A DNA stretch of 64,000 nucleotides from Bradyrhizobium sp. LLZ17 (GCF_041200145.1 NZ_CP165734.1:2914001-2978000), one strand, 5' to 3'; shown: positions 8,056 through 18,186, counted from the stretch's first letter. A program made the numbers and translations. Notes: generated from the sequence alone by a model not told the origin.

Positions 8056-8568
8056 ATGCGAATTCTTGTCGCGATAATCCTGGCGTTCATCAGCACCGCA
8101 GCGCTCGCCGACAGCCCGGGTGAGCAGATACAGGGCGATCGCACGCCGACTGCGACCGACGTCATCGGCGGCCTCTATGCCCTGAGCCGCTTCCAGCAGG
8201 GCCTGTTGGAGAGCACCGATCTGAAGGGAAATGCGGAGGTCAAGAACCTTGCCGCTCTGCGCGCCGAAGAAGCCGCCAAGCGCGACAAGGCGCTGAAGGA
8301 GATCCAGGACAGGATTGGCGCCGAGCCGCGAATCGGCAAAGCAACATCCGCCGGAGCGAGCGTTGCCGAGCCCGAGAGTGCGGACGGGCCGACCTATGTC
8401 AGAAGCTTTTATGCCGCGCAGATCCCCGAATACGACTCCGCGATCGGCATGCTCGAGCGCTATCTGAAGGCGCCCGACAACGCCGCGCTCGCCGCTTTCG
8501 CGAAGGACCAATTGCCGAGATTGCGCGCCCAGTTGAAGGACGCCGAGCGCACCATGGCCGACAAGTAG
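8056..8568 (+). CDS. Exported DUF4142-like protein
   Basis: A 170-residue protein with a signal peptide (MRILVAIILAFISTAALA, cut before DSPG). The helical domain has the DUF4142 pattern in divergent form: FQQGLLESTDLKGNAEVKNLA, then YVRSFYAAQIPEYDSAIGMLERYL, then FAKDQLPRLRAQLKDAERTM. It is more distant from the family core than the copies at 3235 and 47461. The ATG at 8056 is chosen over TTG and GTG codons at 8047-8052. Confidence 0.7.
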   Translation: MRILVAIILAFISTAALADSPGEQIQGDRTPTATDVIGGLYALSRFQQGLLESTDLKGNAEVKNLAALRAEEAAKRDKALKEIQDRIGAEPRIGKATSAGASVAEPESADGPTYVRSFYAAQIPEYDSAIGMLERYLKAPDNAALAAFAKDQLPRLRAQLKDAERTMADK

Positions 8569-8573
8569 CTGTC

Positions 8574-8864
8574 CTATTTTTTGTCCGGATGCTGCTGGGT
8601 CTCCGGCCGCACGGTGTGGTCGCTCCCGGACATCTTGTCCCGGCCGGCGTCGCCATTGTCATCCTTGCCGCCCGAGGTCGAGGTGCCGCTGCCACTCCGG
8701 CTCGATTTGGCCGCCGCCCCCGTGGTCGGCTGCTCCGCACGCGGGGTCGCAGAACTTGCGGCGGGATCGCCGGTCACGGCACCGCGCCCACTCGGCGCCC
8801 CTTGCGCATGGGCCGATCCAGCGATGAACAAGGTGACCATAGCAAATGTAAATCCGACCTTCAT
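8574..8864 (-). CDS. Exported low-complexity hypothetical protein
   Basis: A 96-residue protein. A signal peptide (MKVGFTFAMVTLFIAGSAHA) is followed by a disordered Ser/Gly/Thr/Ala-rich mature part (SSRSGSGTSTSGGKDDNGD), ending in PETQQHPDKK. GGAGAG precedes the ATG. An exact EcfG-type promoter lies upstream at 8891-8915. It converges with the DUF4142-like gene. No domain recognised. Confidence 0.65.
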   Translation of the reverse strand: MKVGFTFAMVTLFIAGSAHAQGAPSGRGAVTGDPAASSATPRAEQPTTGAAAKSSRSGSGTSTSGGKDDNGDAGRDKMSGSDHTVRPETQQHPDKK

Positions 8865-8890
8865 GAGCGCTCTCCGATCGTTCGCGGGCT

Positions 8891-8915
8891 AACGGCACTT
8901 TGAGTGCTCTGTTCC
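8891..8915 (-). promoter_or_regulatory. EcfG-type promoter of the exported protein gene at 8864
   Basis: On the minus strand GGAAC, 17 bases, GTT, ending about 27 bases before the ATG at 8864. It is back to back with the promoter at 8989-9013. Confidence 0.65.
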
Positions 8916-8988
8916 CGGACGGATTGCGGGCAATTCGGGAGCACCATGAGCAGCGCCCGGGCCGCCCAAAAATTATCCGGAACCGAAT

Positions 8989-9013
8989 GGAACCGATTGC
9001 ACCCGCCGATGTT
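8989..9013 (+). promoter_or_regulatory. EcfG-type promoter of the HAMP-array kinase operon
   Basis: GGAAC at 8989-8993 and GTT at 9011-9013, 17 bases apart. It lies 137 bases before the kinase ATG at 9150, leaving a leader of roughly 125 bases. Confidence 0.6.
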
Positions 9014-9149
9014 GTTTGTACCGGGCTGAGCAAGGCAGGTTCCATTTTCGCGCGCTCCAACCTTGGCGCTTGATTTCGAATTTGGCTGACGCTCTATTTT
9101 AAGTCATTGCGTCTTGGCGTGGATTCGGCCGACGCCGCGGGGGAATCAC

Positions 9150-12100
9150 ATGAGCGACCTCGATCCCGGAACTGCATCACGGTCCGGTCGTCGCATCCCA
9201 AAGCCGAAAAACAACGGTGCGTCAGAGCCGGACTCCCGGCCCGAATTGCTGCTCGCGCTCCAAGCCATGCGCAGCGGCGACTTTTCGTTGCGGATGAGCG
9301 GCGATTATCTCGGCATCGACGGCAAGATCGCGGACACGTTTAACGAAATCATCGCGGCCAACCAGCGCATGGCCCAGCAGCTCGAGCTGGTCGGCCAGGT
9401 CGTCGGGCGCGAAGGCAAGACTCGGCAGCGCGTCAAGTTCGGGCTGGCGAGCGGCTCCTGGGCCGACATGGAAGGCTCCGTCAACACCCTCATCGACGAT
9501 CTGTTGTGGCCGACGCGCGAGGTGACGCGCGCGGTCGCAGCGGTCGCGCAAGGCGACCTGCTCCAGACCGTCAAGCTCGACGTCGACGGCCGTCCGCTCC
9601 GCGGAGAATTCCTGCAATCGGCCACCATCGTCAACACGATGATCAAGCAGCTTGGCGTGTTCACCTCCGAGGTGACACGCGTCGCGCGCGAGGTCGGCAC
9701 CGAGGGCAAGCTCGGCGGCCAGGCCCAGGTGCCGGAAGTGACCGGCGTCTGGAAGGACCTGACCGAGAGCGTCAACTCGATGGCGAACAACCTGACCAAC
9801 CAGGTTCGCAACATCGCCGAGGTCACGATCGCGGTCGCCAACGGCGACTTGTCCAAGAAGATCACCGTCGACGTCCGCGGCGAGATCCTTCAGCTCAAGG
9901 AAGCCATCAACACGATGGTGGACCAGCTCCGCTCGTTCGCCTCCGAAGTCACGCGCGTGGCGCGCGAGGTCGGCACCGATGGCAAGCTCGGCGGCCAGGC
10001 GATCGTGCCCGGCGTCGCCGGCACCTGGAAGGACTTGACCGACTCCGTCAACGCGATGTGCGGCAACCTCACCGCGCAGGTGCGCAACATCGCCAACGTC
10101 ACCACCGCCGTGGCGCGTGGCGACCTGTCGCGCAAGATCACGGTGGACGTCCGCGGCGAGATCCTGGAGCTGAAGGACACCATCAACACCATGGTGGACC
10201 AGCTCAACTCCTTCGCCTCCGAGGTGACGCGCGTCGCGCGCGAGGTCGGCACCGAGGGCAAGCTCGGCGGCCAGGCCCAGGTGCCCGGCGTGGCCGGCAC
10301 CTGGAAGGATCTCACCGACAACGTCAACTTCATGGCGTCCAACCTGACCGCGCAGGTCCGCAACATCGCCGACGTCGCCACCGCCATCGCCGGCGGCGAC
10401 CTCTCCAAGAAGATCACGGTGAACGTCTCGGGCGAAATCCTTCAGCTGAAGGAAACGCTCAACACCATGGTCGACCAGCTCAACGCCTTTGCCGGCGAAG
10501 TCACGCGCGTCGCGCGCGAGGTCGGCACCGAAGGCCGGCTCGGCGGCCAAGCCAACGTGCTCGGCGTCGCCGGCACCTGGAAGGACCTGACCGAGAGCGT
10601 CAATTCGATGGCGTCGAACCTGACAGCCCAGGTCCGCAACATCGCCGAGGTGACCACTGCAGTCGCCGGCGGCGACTTGTCGAAGAAGATCACCGTGGAC
10701 GTGCGCGGCGAGATTCTGGAGCTGAAGGATACCATCAACACGATGGTGGACCAGCTCAACGCGTTCGCCGGCGAGGTCACGCGCGTCGCGCGCGAAGTCG
10801 GCACCGAAGGCAAGTTGGGCGGCCAGGCTCAGGTGCGCGGCGTGGCCGGCACCTGGAAGGACTTGACGGACAGCGTCAACTCGATGGCCTCGAACCTGAC
10901 GGGTCAGGTGCGTAACATCGCCGAAGTCGCGACCGCGGTCGCCAAGGGCGACCTGTCGAAGAAGATCACCGTGAACGTATCGGGCGAAATCCTTCAGCTG
11001 AAGGAAACGCTCAACACCATGGTGGATCAGCTCAATGCGTTCGCCGGCGAGGTGACGCGCGTGGCGCGCGAGGTGGGTACCGAAGGCAAGCTGGGTGGCC
11101 AGGCGCAAGTGCCAGGCGTCGCCGGCACCTGGAAGGACCTCACTGACAACGTCAACTCGATGGCGGGCAACCTCACCGCCCAGGTCCGCAACATCGCCGA
11201 GGTCGCGACCGCGATTGCCGGCGGCGACCTGTCGCGCAAGATCACGGTGGACGTCCGCGGTGAGATCCTTCAACTGAAAGACACCCTGAACACGATGGTC
11301 GACCAGCTCAACCGCTTCGCGGGCGAGGTGACGCGCGTCGCGCGCGAGGTCGGCACGGAGGGACGCCTGGGTGGTCAGGCCAACGTGCCCGGCGTTGCCG
11401 GCACGTGGAAGGATCTGACGGACTCCGTGAACTCGATGGCGGGTAATCTGACCGCCCAGGTCCGCAACATCGCCGAAGTCACCACCGCGGTTGCCCGCGG
11501 CGACTTGTCCCGCAAGATCACCGTCGACGTGAAGGGCGAGATCCTCGAGCTGAAGAACACCATCAACACCATGGTCGACCAACTCAACGCCTTCGCCGGC
11601 GAGGTGACGCGCGTGGCGCGCGAGGTCGGCACCGAAGGCAAGCTCGGCGGCCAGGCCGAAGTGCCCGGCGTTGCCGGCACCTGGAAGGACCTCACCGACA
11701 ACGTCAACTTCATGGCCTCGAACCTGACGGCCCAGGTCCGCAACATCGCCGAGGTCGCGACCGCAATTGCCGGCGGCGATCTGTCGAAGAAGATCACGGT
11801 GGACGTGCGCGGCGAGATCCTGCTGCTCAAGGACACCTTGAACACCATGGTCGAGCAGCTCCGCTCCTTTGCCGCCGAAGTGACGCGCGTGGCTCGCGAG
11901 GTCGGCACCGAAGGACGGCTCGGCGGTCAGGCCGTCGTGCCCGGCGTCGGCGGCACCTGGAAGGACCTCACCGACAACGTCAATTTGCTCGCCGCGAACC
12001 TCACGACCCAAGTCCGCAACATCGCCGAAGTCACCACGGCCGTTGCGCGCGGCGACTTGTCCCGCAAGATCACCGTCGATGTGAAGGGCGAGATCCTCGA

Positions 12101-15100
12101 GCTGAAGAACACCATCAACACCATGGTGGATCAGCTCAACGCCTTCGCCGGCGAAGTGACGCGCGTCGCCCGCGAGGTCGGCACCGAAGGCGAACTCGGC
12201 GGCCAGGCCCAGGTGCCCGGCGTCGCCGGCACCTGGAAGGATCTCACCGACACCGTCAACTTCATGGCGGCAAACCTCACCGAGCAGGTCCGCGGCATCG
12301 TCAAGGTCGTGACCGCAGTTGCCAACGGCGACCTCAAGCAGAATCTTACCGTGAAATCGAAGGGCGAGGTGGCGGCGCTGGCCGACACCATCAACAACAT
12401 GACTGAGACGCTCGCGACGTTTGCCGACCAGGTGACATCGGTGGCGCGCGAGGTCGGCGTCGAGGGGCGGCTCGGCGGACAGGCCGACGTGCCCGGTGCG
12501 GCCGGCACCTGGAAGGATCTGACCGGCAACGTCAACCTGCTGGCGGCCAATCTCACCTCGCAGGTGCGCGCCATCGCGGAAGTCGCGACCGCCGTGACCA
12601 AGGGCGATCTGACGCGGTCGATCCAGGTCGAAGCCCGCGGTGAAGTCGCGGAGTTGAAGGACAACATCAACACGATGATCACGAACCTCCGTCTGACGAC
12701 GGACGTGAACACCGAACAGGACTGGCTGAAGACCAACCTCGCGAAATTCACCAACATGCTTCAGGGCCAGCGCGATCTCGCCACCGTCGGCCGGCTGCTG
12801 CTGACCGAGCTTTCGCCGCTGGTGAACGCGCACACCGGCGTGATCTACCAGGTCGAGAGCGAGGACAGTCCCCGACTGCTGCTGCTTGCCTCCTATGCCG
12901 GCGACGGCCTCTACCCCTATCCGCGCGTGCTTCCATTGGGTGACGGCCTGATCGGCCAATGTGCCCTCGACCGGCGCCCGCGCGTCGTCGCGGACATTCC
13001 CAGCGACGTGGTGCCGATCAATTCGGCGCTGCTCCGCGTCGCGCCGAAGAACCTCGTGGTGCTGCCGGTGCTGTTCGAGGGCCAGGTCAAGGCGGTGATC
13101 GAGCTTGCCTCGCTGACCTCGTTCACGACCTCGCAGATGACGTTTCTGGAGCAGCTCACCGACTCCATCGGCATCGTGCTCAATTCGATCGAAGCGACGA
13201 TGCAGACGGAGGGTCTGCTCAAGCAGTCGCAGCAGCTCGCCGGCGAGCTTCAGACCCAGCAGCGCGAATTGCAGCAGACCAACGACCAGCTCGAGCAGAA
13301 GGCGCAGCAGCTCGCCGAGCGTAACGTCGAGGTCGAGCGCAAGAACCAGGAAATCGAGCAGGCCCGCCGCGCGCTGGAGGAAAAGGCCACCGAGCTCGCA
13401 TTGACCTCGAAGTACAAGTCCGAATTCCTCGCCAATATGAGCCACGAGCTGCGCACGCCGCTGAACTCGATCCTGATCCTCGGCCAGCAGCTCAGCGACA
13501 ATCCGGACGGCAATCTCACGGGCAAGCAGGTCGAATTCGCCCGCACCATCCATGGCGCCGGCACCGATCTGCTCAACCTCATCAGCGACATCCTCGATCT
13601 CTCCAAGATCGAATCCGGCACGGTGACGGTCGACGCCGAGGAAATCCTGACCGCGAACCTGCTGGAGACGGTGGGGCGGCCGTTCCGGCACGAGGCTGAA
13701 AATCGCAATTTGTCGTTCAAGATCGACGTCGATCCGAACCTCGCGCGCAGCATCGTCACCGATTCCAAGCGGCTGCAACAGGTCCTGAAGAACCTGCTGT
13801 CCAACGCCTTCAAATTCACCGCCGAAGGCGAAGTGCGGCTCAAGGTCGCCGCCGCGGTCGGCGGCTGGGGGACGGATCATCCTGTGCTGAATTCCGCGCC
13901 GGCCGTGATCGCGTTCGAAGTGTCCGACACCGGCATCGGGATTCCGCTCGAGAAGCAGAAGCTGATCTTCGAGGCATTCCAGCAGGCTGACGCCGGCACC
14001 AGCCGCAAATATGGTGGCACCGGCCTCGGTCTTGCGATCAGCCGCGAGCTCGCGAGCCTGCTTGGCGGCGAGATCCACCTGCGCAGCTTGCCCGGCAAGG
14101 GTTCGTCCTTCACGCTCTATCTGCCGCTGAAATATTCGGGCCCGACGCTCGCACCGCGCGCCGCGCCGCAGCAGCAATACAGCCAGCCGCCGGCACTGCA
14201 GCCAGCAGCAACGACGCCCGAACGCGTCATCGAGCAGCTGCCGGACGATCGACTCAAGCTCGAGCCCGGCGACAGTATCCTCCTGATCGTCGAGGACGAC
14301 CCGCATTATGCGCGGATTCTGGTCGATCTCGCGCGCGACAAGGGATTCAAGGTCCTGGTCGCCTCGCGTGGCGCGGAAGCGCTCGATCTTGCCAAGCAGT
14401 ATCAGCCAAGAGCCGTTTCGCTCGACGTGTTCCTGCCCGACATGCTCGGCTGGACAGTGCTGAGCCAGCTCAAGCACAATCCGCTGACGCGCCACATTCC
14501 CGTGCAGATCATCACGCTCGACGAGGACCGCCAGCATGCGCTGGCGCGCGGCGCCTTCTCCTTCGTCAACAAGCCGACCACCACGGAGGGTGTTTCGGCT
14601 GCGCTGTCGCAAATCAAGGAATATGCCAGGCCGCGGCGCAAGCGGCTGTTGATCGTCGAGGACAACGAGGCCGAGCAGCTCTCGATCCGGGAGCTCCTGC
14701 ATCACGACGACATCGAGATCGTGACCACCGATACCGGCGCCGGCGCACTTTCGATGCTGCGCGAGGCGCCGTGCGATTGCGTGGTGCTCGACCTGCGGCT
14801 GCCCGATATGAGCGGCTTCGAGGTGCTCGACCAGATCCGCCACGACGAAGCGCTGTCGAACATTCCGGTGGTCGTGTTCACCGGCCGCGAACTGTCGGCC
14901 GAGGAGGATGCGGAACTCCACACGATGGCGCGCAGCATCGTGGTTAAGGGTGTGGAATCGCCGGAACGCCTGCTCGACGAGACTGCATTGTTCCTGCATC
15001 GCGTGATCACCGAACTTCCGATCGAGAAGCAGCGCATGCTGGAGAAACTGAACAGCTCCGACGAGGACCTGATCGGCAAGACCGCGTTGCTCGTCGACGA

Positions 15101-15443
15101 CGACGCCCGCAACATCTTCGCGCTGTCGAGCGTGCTGGAGCGGCGCGGCATGAAGGTTCTGACGGCGACCACCGGCCGCGAAGCGGTGACGCTGGTCGAG
15201 TCCAACCCGGAAATCGCCATCGTGCTGATGGACATCATGATGCCGCAGATGGATGGCTATCAGACCATCGGCGTGATCAGGGAGAACCCGGCCTTCTTGC
15301 GCCTGCCGATCATCGCGCTGACAGCGAAGGCGATGAAGGGCGACCGCGAGAAATGTCTGGAAGCCGGCGCGTCCGACTACCTCGCCAAACCCGTCAACAC
15401 CGATCAATTGCTGCTTGCAATCCGCATGTGGCTGCACCGCTGA
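9150..15443 (+). CDS. Giant HAMP-array hybrid histidine kinase with three receivers
   Basis: A 2097-residue cytoplasmic sensor with no membrane helix. Residues about 60-1190 hold one divergent HAMP-like unit and eleven 92-residue HAMP units (core [20 protein letters not shown]). A GAF-like domain follows (about 1205-1360), then a Gln-rich coiled coil. The HisKA H-box is [15 protein letters not shown] with His1432. The HATPase has [16 protein letters not shown] and GTGLGLAIS. Three receivers carry Asp1759, Asp1881 and Asp2028. The layout recalls fungal group III (Nik1/Os-1) kinases, which sense osmotic stress through HAMP arrays. I chose the ATG at 9150; one at 9114 would add 12 residues. The HWE kinase 13 bp downstream is probably co-transcribed. 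The stimulus is not known. Confidence 0.93.
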   Translation: MSDLDPGTASRSGRRIPKPKNNGASEPDSRPELLLALQAMRSGDFSLRMSGDYLGIDGKIADTFNEIIAANQRMAQQLELVGQVVGREGKTRQRVKFGLASGSWADMEGSVNTLIDDLLWPTREVTRAVAAVAQGDLLQTVKLDVDGRPLRGEFLQSATIVNTMIKQLGVFTSEVTRVAREVGTEGKLGGQAQVPEVTGVWKDLTESVNSMANNLTNQVRNIAEVTIAVANGDLSKKITVDVRGEILQLKEAINTMVDQLRSFASEVTRVAREVGTDGKLGGQAIVPGVAGTWKDLTDSVNAMCGNLTAQVRNIANVTTAVARGDLSRKITVDVRGEILELKDTINTMVDQLNSFASEVTRVAREVGTEGKLGGQAQVPGVAGTWKDLTDNVNFMASNLTAQVRNIADVATAIAGGDLSKKITVNVSGEILQLKETLNTMVDQLNAFAGEVTRVAREVGTEGRLGGQANVLGVAGTWKDLTESVNSMASNLTAQVRNIAEVTTAVAGGDLSKKITVDVRGEILELKDTINTMVDQLNAFAGEVTRVAREVGTEGKLGGQAQVRGVAGTWKDLTDSVNSMASNLTGQVRNIAEVATAVAKGDLSKKITVNVSGEILQLKETLNTMVDQLNAFAGEVTRVAREVGTEGKLGGQAQVPGVAGTWKDLTDNVNSMAGNLTAQVRNIAEVATAIAGGDLSRKITVDVRGEILQLKDTLNTMVDQLNRFAGEVTRVAREVGTEGRLGGQANVPGVAGTWKDLTDSVNSMAGNLTAQVRNIAEVTTAVARGDLSRKITVDVKGEILELKNTINTMVDQLNAFAGEVTRVAREVGTEGKLGGQAEVPGVAGTWKDLTDNVNFMASNLTAQVRNIAEVATAIAGGDLSKKITVDVRGEILLLKDTLNTMVEQLRSFAAEVTRVAREVGTEGRLGGQAVVPGVGGTWKDLTDNVNLLAANLTTQVRNIAEVTTAVARGDLSRKITVDVKGEILELKNTINTMVDQLNAFAGEVTRVAREVGTEGELGGQAQVPGVAGTWKDLTDTVNFMAANLTEQVRGIVKVVTAVANGDLKQNLTVKSKGEVAALADTINNMTETLATFADQVTSVAREVGVEGRLGGQADVPGAAGTWKDLTGNVNLLAANLTSQVRAIAEVATAVTKGDLTRSIQVEARGEVAELKDNINTMITNLRLTTDVNTEQDWLKTNLAKFTNMLQGQRDLATVGRLLLTELSPLVNAHTGVIYQVESEDSPRLLLLASYAGDGLYPYPRVLPLGDGLIGQCALDRRPRVVADIPSDVVPINSALLRVAPKNLVVLPVLFEGQVKAVIELASLTSFTTSQMTFLEQLTDSIGIVLNSIEATMQTEGLLKQSQQLAGELQTQQRELQQTNDQLEQKAQQLAERNVEVERKNQEIEQARRALEEKATELALTSKYKSEFLANMSHELRTPLNSILILGQQLSDNPDGNLTGKQVEFARTIHGAGTDLLNLISDILDLSKIESGTVTVDAEEILTANLLETVGRPFRHEAENRNLSFKIDVDPNLARSIVTDSKRLQQVLKNLLSNAFKFTAEGEVRLKVAAAVGGWGTDHPVLNSAPAVIAFEVSDTGIGIPLEKQKLIFEAFQQADAGTSRKYGGTGLGLAISRELASLLGGEIHLRSLPGKGSSFTLYLPLKYSGPTLAPRAAPQQQYSQPPALQPAATTPERVIEQLPDDRLKLEPGDSILLIVEDDPHYARILVDLARDKGFKVLVASRGAEALDLAKQYQPRAVSLDVFLPDMLGWTVLSQLKHNPLTRHIPVQIITLDEDRQHALARGAFSFVNKPTTTEGVSAALSQIKEYARPRRKRLLIVEDNEAEQLSIRELLHHDDIEIVTTDTGAGALSMLREAPCDCVVLDLRLPDMSGFEVLDQIRHDEALSNIPVVVFTGRELSAEEDAELHTMARSIVVKGVESPERLLDETALFLHRVITELPIEKQRMLEKLNSSDEDLIGKTALLVDDDARNIFALSSVLERRGMKVLTATTGREAVTLVESNPEIAIVLMDIMMPQMDGYQTIGVIRENPAFLRLPIIALTAKAMKGDREKCLEAGASDYLAKPVNTDQLLLAIRMWLHR
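9693..12728 (+). repeat. Eleven tandem 276-bp HAMP-coding repeats
   Basis: Eleven in-frame copies of exactly 276 bp (92 codons) lie head to tail, each starting with a [15 protein letters not shown] segment and ending EVTRVARE. The first nine are very similar; the last two are diverged, as is the unit before the array. Two subtypes (TTAV...INTM and ATAI...LNTM) largely alternate. Confidence 0.92.
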
Positions 15444-15456
15444 GCGGGATCCGAGA

Positions 15457-16950
15457 ATGGACCACCAAAGGGTCAACATCCTCCTCGTCGACGACCAGCC
15501 GGCCAAGCTGCTCGCCTACGAGGTCATCCTGAAGGAACTCGGCGAGAATCTCGTGATCGCTTCGTCGGGGCGCGAGGCGCTGGAGGTGCTGCTCAAGACC
15601 GAGATCGCGGTGATCCTGGTCGATGTCTGCATGCCCGAACTCGACGGTTTTGAGCTCGCGGCGATGATCCGCGAGCATCCGCGGTTCCAGAAAACAGCAA
15701 TGATCTTCATCTCGGCAATCCAGGTCAGCGACATCGACCGGCTGCGCGGCTACGAGATGGGCGCCGTCGACTACGTTCCGGTGCCGGTCGTGCCGGAGGT
15801 GCTGCGTGCCAAGATCAAGGTGTTCGCCGAACTCTACCGCAAGACGCGCCAGCTCGAACGGCTGAACCAGGAGCTCGAGGACCGCGTCCGCGCGCGTACC
15901 GCGGAACTGGAGAACTCCACCGCAAAACTGCGCGAAAGCGAACAGCGCCGCAGCATGGCGATCGCGGCCGGCAAGATGGGGTCCTGGGACTGGGACTGGA
16001 TCAACGGCGACTGGATGTGGGACGAAGGCCAGTACCGCATCTTCGGGGTGACGCCGGAGACCTTCAACGTCACTTCGGCAAACATCCAGGCTTTGCTGCA
16101 TCCCGACGATGTCGATCAGTTCCGTCGGGCGATCGCCGCGCTCAATAGCGGCGCGCTCGCGTATGAGGCGGAGTTCCGCATCGGCCGGCCCGATGGCGAG
16201 ATTCGCTGGTGCGTCGGCACGGCGGCCGCGACGGTGGACGAGAGCGGACGCGTGGTGCGGGTCAGCGGCGTCACCGTCGACATCACGGAACGTAAGCGCG
16301 CCGAAGAGCGACAGACTCTGCTGGCACGGGAAGTCGACCATCGCGCCAAGAACGCGCTGGCACTGGCGCAGTCGATCGTGCGCCTCACCCGCGCCGACGG
16401 GGTCCAAGCCTATGTCAGCGCCGTCGAGGGGCGCATCAACGCACTCGCGCGCGTGCACACGATCCTGTCGCTGTCGAGCTGGCAAGGCGCCGAGTTGTCC
16501 AAGCTGATCGACGAGGAGCTTGCGCCCTATTCGCTTGGCGGCCAGGTCAAGCTGGCAGGTCCCCAGGTGCAGTTGCTGCCCACCACGGCACAGACACTGG
16601 CACTTGCTCTGCACGAGCTCTTCACCAATTCGGCAAAATATGGTGCGCTCTCGACACGATCAGGACGGCTTGCAATCGGCTGGCAGTCCGAGAACGACCT
16701 CCTCATTTTGACGTGGGAGGAATCCGGCGGCCCAGCAGTCATGACGCCGAAATCGCGCGGCTTTGGCACAAGGAGCCTGCTGGCGAGTGTCGAATCGCAG
16801 CTCGGCGGACGAGCGCAATTTGATTGGCGCGCGGAGGGCCTGTTGTGCCGGCTCGAAGTGCCCCTGATGCCAAAGTCTGCGGCCGCGTCGGCAGCACAGG
16901 ACAGGTTCGACCCCAACACCTTTCCTGAGCTACAACGCGCATTGGGTTAG
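15457..16950 (+). CDS. Receiver-PAS-HWE histidine kinase
   Basis: A 497-residue soluble protein. An N-terminal receiver (LLVDDQPAKLL, phospho-acceptor Asp56 in LVDVCMPELDGF) is followed by a short coiled coil and a PAS_3-type domain (about 165-280; MGSWDWDWINGDWMW, then RWCVGTAAATVDESG). The C-terminal kinase is of the HWE/HisKA_2 class: EVDHRAKNALALAQSI with His295, N-box HELFTNSAKYGAL, and WEESGGP. In alphaproteobacteria such kinases often phosphorylate PhyR, which releases EcfG; this one sits behind a kinase with an EcfG-type promoter. The receiver may be a target of the upstream hybrid kinase. The partner assignment is inference. Confidence 0.9.
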   Translation: MDHQRVNILLVDDQPAKLLAYEVILKELGENLVIASSGREALEVLLKTEIAVILVDVCMPELDGFELAAMIREHPRFQKTAMIFISAIQVSDIDRLRGYEMGAVDYVPVPVVPEVLRAKIKVFAELYRKTRQLERLNQELEDRVRARTAELENSTAKLRESEQRRSMAIAAGKMGSWDWDWINGDWMWDEGQYRIFGVTPETFNVTSANIQALLHPDDVDQFRRAIAALNSGALAYEAEFRIGRPDGEIRWCVGTAAATVDESGRVVRVSGVTVDITERKRAEERQTLLAREVDHRAKNALALAQSIVRLTRADGVQAYVSAVEGRINALARVHTILSLSSWQGAELSKLIDEELAPYSLGGQVKLAGPQVQLLPTTAQTLALALHELFTNSAKYGALSTRSGRLAIGWQSENDLLILTWEESGGPAVMTPKSRGFGTRSLLASVESQLGGRAQFDWRAEGLLCRLEVPLMPKSAAASAAQDRFDPNTFPELQRALG

Positions 16951-17168
16951 CGCGAAGCGACTGCTTCCCTCTGCTCTGTCGGCCGAGGGTCAACGGCGAT
17001 GCGCCCCTCAAGCCATGCTTCCGTTTGCGCGAGATCGCGTAACGCCGTCGCGTAGCGAAGGGCCGCGCTTCGCTCCGCGCCGCGCGGCAGCTTGCGCGCC
17101 TTGCGCAGCATGTCGGCGGCCGCGTTGCGATACGCCAGCGAGCGATAAAGAAAGACAACCTTGCCCAT
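16947..17168 (-). CDS. Small conserved hypothetical protein
   Basis: A 73-residue helical protein: MGKVVFLYRSLAYRNAAADM, then RKLPRGAERSAALRYATALRDLAQTEAWLEG. The Arg-rich helix ending in a TEAWLEG box resembles other small rhizobial proteins such as the one at 7766 (NEQDWLDG). The start at 17168 is the best internal ATG; the reading frame is open to 17456 but upstream codons are not protein-like. Its stop overlaps that of the HWE kinase (convergent). Confidence 0.6.
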   Translation of the reverse strand: MGKVVFLYRSLAYRNAAADMLRKARKLPRGAERSAALRYATALRDLAQTEAWLEGRIAVDPRPTEQREAVASR

Positions 17169-17258
17169 ATCGAATATTCCCGTGTTGATGGCGTCATTCT
17201 CGCAAAGCGAGCATGAACGTCGCCTGAAGCGACTCATGACAATTCCTTCATCCGAGAT

Positions 17259-17283
17259 GGAACCCTGGATCATTGCGCGCGTT
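17259..17283 (+). promoter_or_regulatory. EcfG-type promoter of the small membrane protein at 17310
   Basis: GGAAC at 17259-17263, 17 bases, GTT at 17281-17283, 27 bases before the chosen ATG. Confidence 0.65.
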
Positions 17284-17309
17284 TGCATGCCAAAGCGAGC
17301 GGCAGTTCC

Positions 17310-17567
17310 ATGCGGGCAAAAAAGTCGCCAAGCCTGATCTCTCCCACCGGCCTCATCAAGCTGATGACGCATGCGATGATGGGTGCCGCGCTCGGCCTTG
17401 GTTTCGGTCTTGCACTCATTCTGTTCAATCCAGCGGTCGCCAGCCTGCTGAACCATGGCGGACGCCAGGCGGTTTTCGTCTTTGTCATCACGCTGGTGAC
17501 GACGTTTTCGATCGGCGCAGCGCTCACAGGCGTCGTGTTCATCATTTCCGAAGACAAGGAATTTTGA
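17310..17567 (+). CDS. Small two-helix membrane protein
   Basis: An 85-residue protein with two membrane segments (MMGAALGLGFGLALILFNPA and AVFVFVITLVTTFSIGAALT) and short polar ends. I recognise no named family. With an exact EcfG-type promoter directly upstream it is probably stress-induced. A TTG at 17283 would add nine residues but overlaps the promoter. Confidence 0.7.
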   Translation: MRAKKSPSLISPTGLIKLMTHAMMGAALGLGFGLALILFNPAVASLLNHGGRQAVFVFVITLVTTFSIGAALTGVVFIISEDKEF

Positions 17568-17598
17568 GGTCCGGGTGAAAACGCCTGAGTGGTTCCTT

Positions 17599-17623
17599 GG
17601 AACTCCTGCCGCAGATAGCGGTT
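17599..17623 (+). promoter_or_regulatory. EcfG-type promoter of the exported peptide at 17660
   Basis: GGAAC at 17599-17603, 17 bases, GTT at 17621-17623, 36 bases before the ATG. Confidence 0.65.
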
Positions 17624-17659
17624 GGGTGCCTGCGTCAATTCAACTCAGGAGTCCCCCGC

Positions 17660-17896
17660 ATGAAGACCACCAAGCTTGCCCTCGCCGTGATGTTGGCAAC
17701 CGGCCTTGCCGCCGCGCCGTTCGCCGCGCAGGCCAAGTCGCACAAATCGAAGCACCCATCCTCGATGTCGTCTTCGCAGACGACGGGAGCCAATACCAAG
17801 TCAAGGGTCCCTGACGCCTCCGGCCAAGGCGGCTCTGGTCCCGGCTCCGACCAAGGCGGCAGCATGACGAATAAGGGCACGACCAACACCAAGTAG
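17660..17896 (+). CDS. Exported small Ser/Gly-rich hypothetical protein
   Basis: A 78-residue protein. The signal peptide MKTTKLALAVMLATGLAAAP ends near AQA, followed by a disordered mature part (KSHKSKHPSSMSSSQTTGAN) and repeated GSGPGSDQGGS. AGGAG lies eight bases before the ATG. It sits between an EcfG-type promoter and a strong terminator, so it forms a one-gene stress transcript. Function unknown. Confidence 0.7.
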   Translation: MKTTKLALAVMLATGLAAAPFAAQAKSHKSKHPSSMSSSQTTGANTKSRVPDASGQGGSGPGSDQGGSMTNKGTTNTK

Positions 17897-17913
17897 GCTC
17901 GCCGAATTCCAGG

Positions 17914-17941
17914 AAAGGCCCCGCGATCGCGGGGCCTTTTT
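17914..17941 (+). terminator. Rho-independent terminator after the exported peptide gene
   Basis: A perfect palindromic stem (aaaggccccgc gatc gcggggccttt) is followed by a T-run, 18 bases after the stop codon. Confidence 0.85.
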
Positions 17942-18014
17942 GCTTTGATGCGCGAACGGGGGATTGGCCTGCTCCGCGAGCTGCGCCGCATCTCAAGTGA
18001 CGTTAAGGCGCGAC

Positions 18015-18186
18015 TTACGAAAGTGTCTTCACGAGCTGGTCAAGCCGCGCCCGCTTACGCGAGATCAGGAGCTGGGCCGCGGCGTCGTCGAGGCCCTCGC
18101 GCCGCAATTGACGGATCGCGGAGCCCAGTTCGAGGATCTCGGCGCGCAGTTTCCAGAATCCGGTAGGCGTCCGGGTCTTCGTCCAC
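18015..18186 (-). CDS. Small helical hypothetical protein with apparent frameshift
   Basis: A GTG at 18186 is preceded by GGAGG at an ideal distance and reads VDEDPDAYR. One base later the frame must shift to give FWKLRAEILELGSAIRQLRR and GLDDAAAQLLISRKRARLDQ, ending LVKTLS at 18015. Removing one base near 18157-18160 yields a 56-residue, two-helix protein. Both parts look coding (regular amphipathic helices). Either a fresh pseudogene or a sequence error. Confidence 0.5.

Noticed and set aside
9693..12728. Regular repeats as a CRISPR or satellite array
   Set aside because: The repeat is 276 bp, in frame, without spacers, and codes for HAMP units.
9222..15506. A 2094-codon open frame antisense to the giant kinase
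   Set aside because: It mirrors the 276-bp repeats of the sense gene, is His/Asp/Val-rich without any domain, and has no ribosome site. High GC codon bias leaves this frame open.
15394..16614. Minus-strand 406-codon frame opposite the HWE kinase
   Set aside because: No domain, low-complexity composition, and the sense strand has receiver, PAS and kinase motifs.
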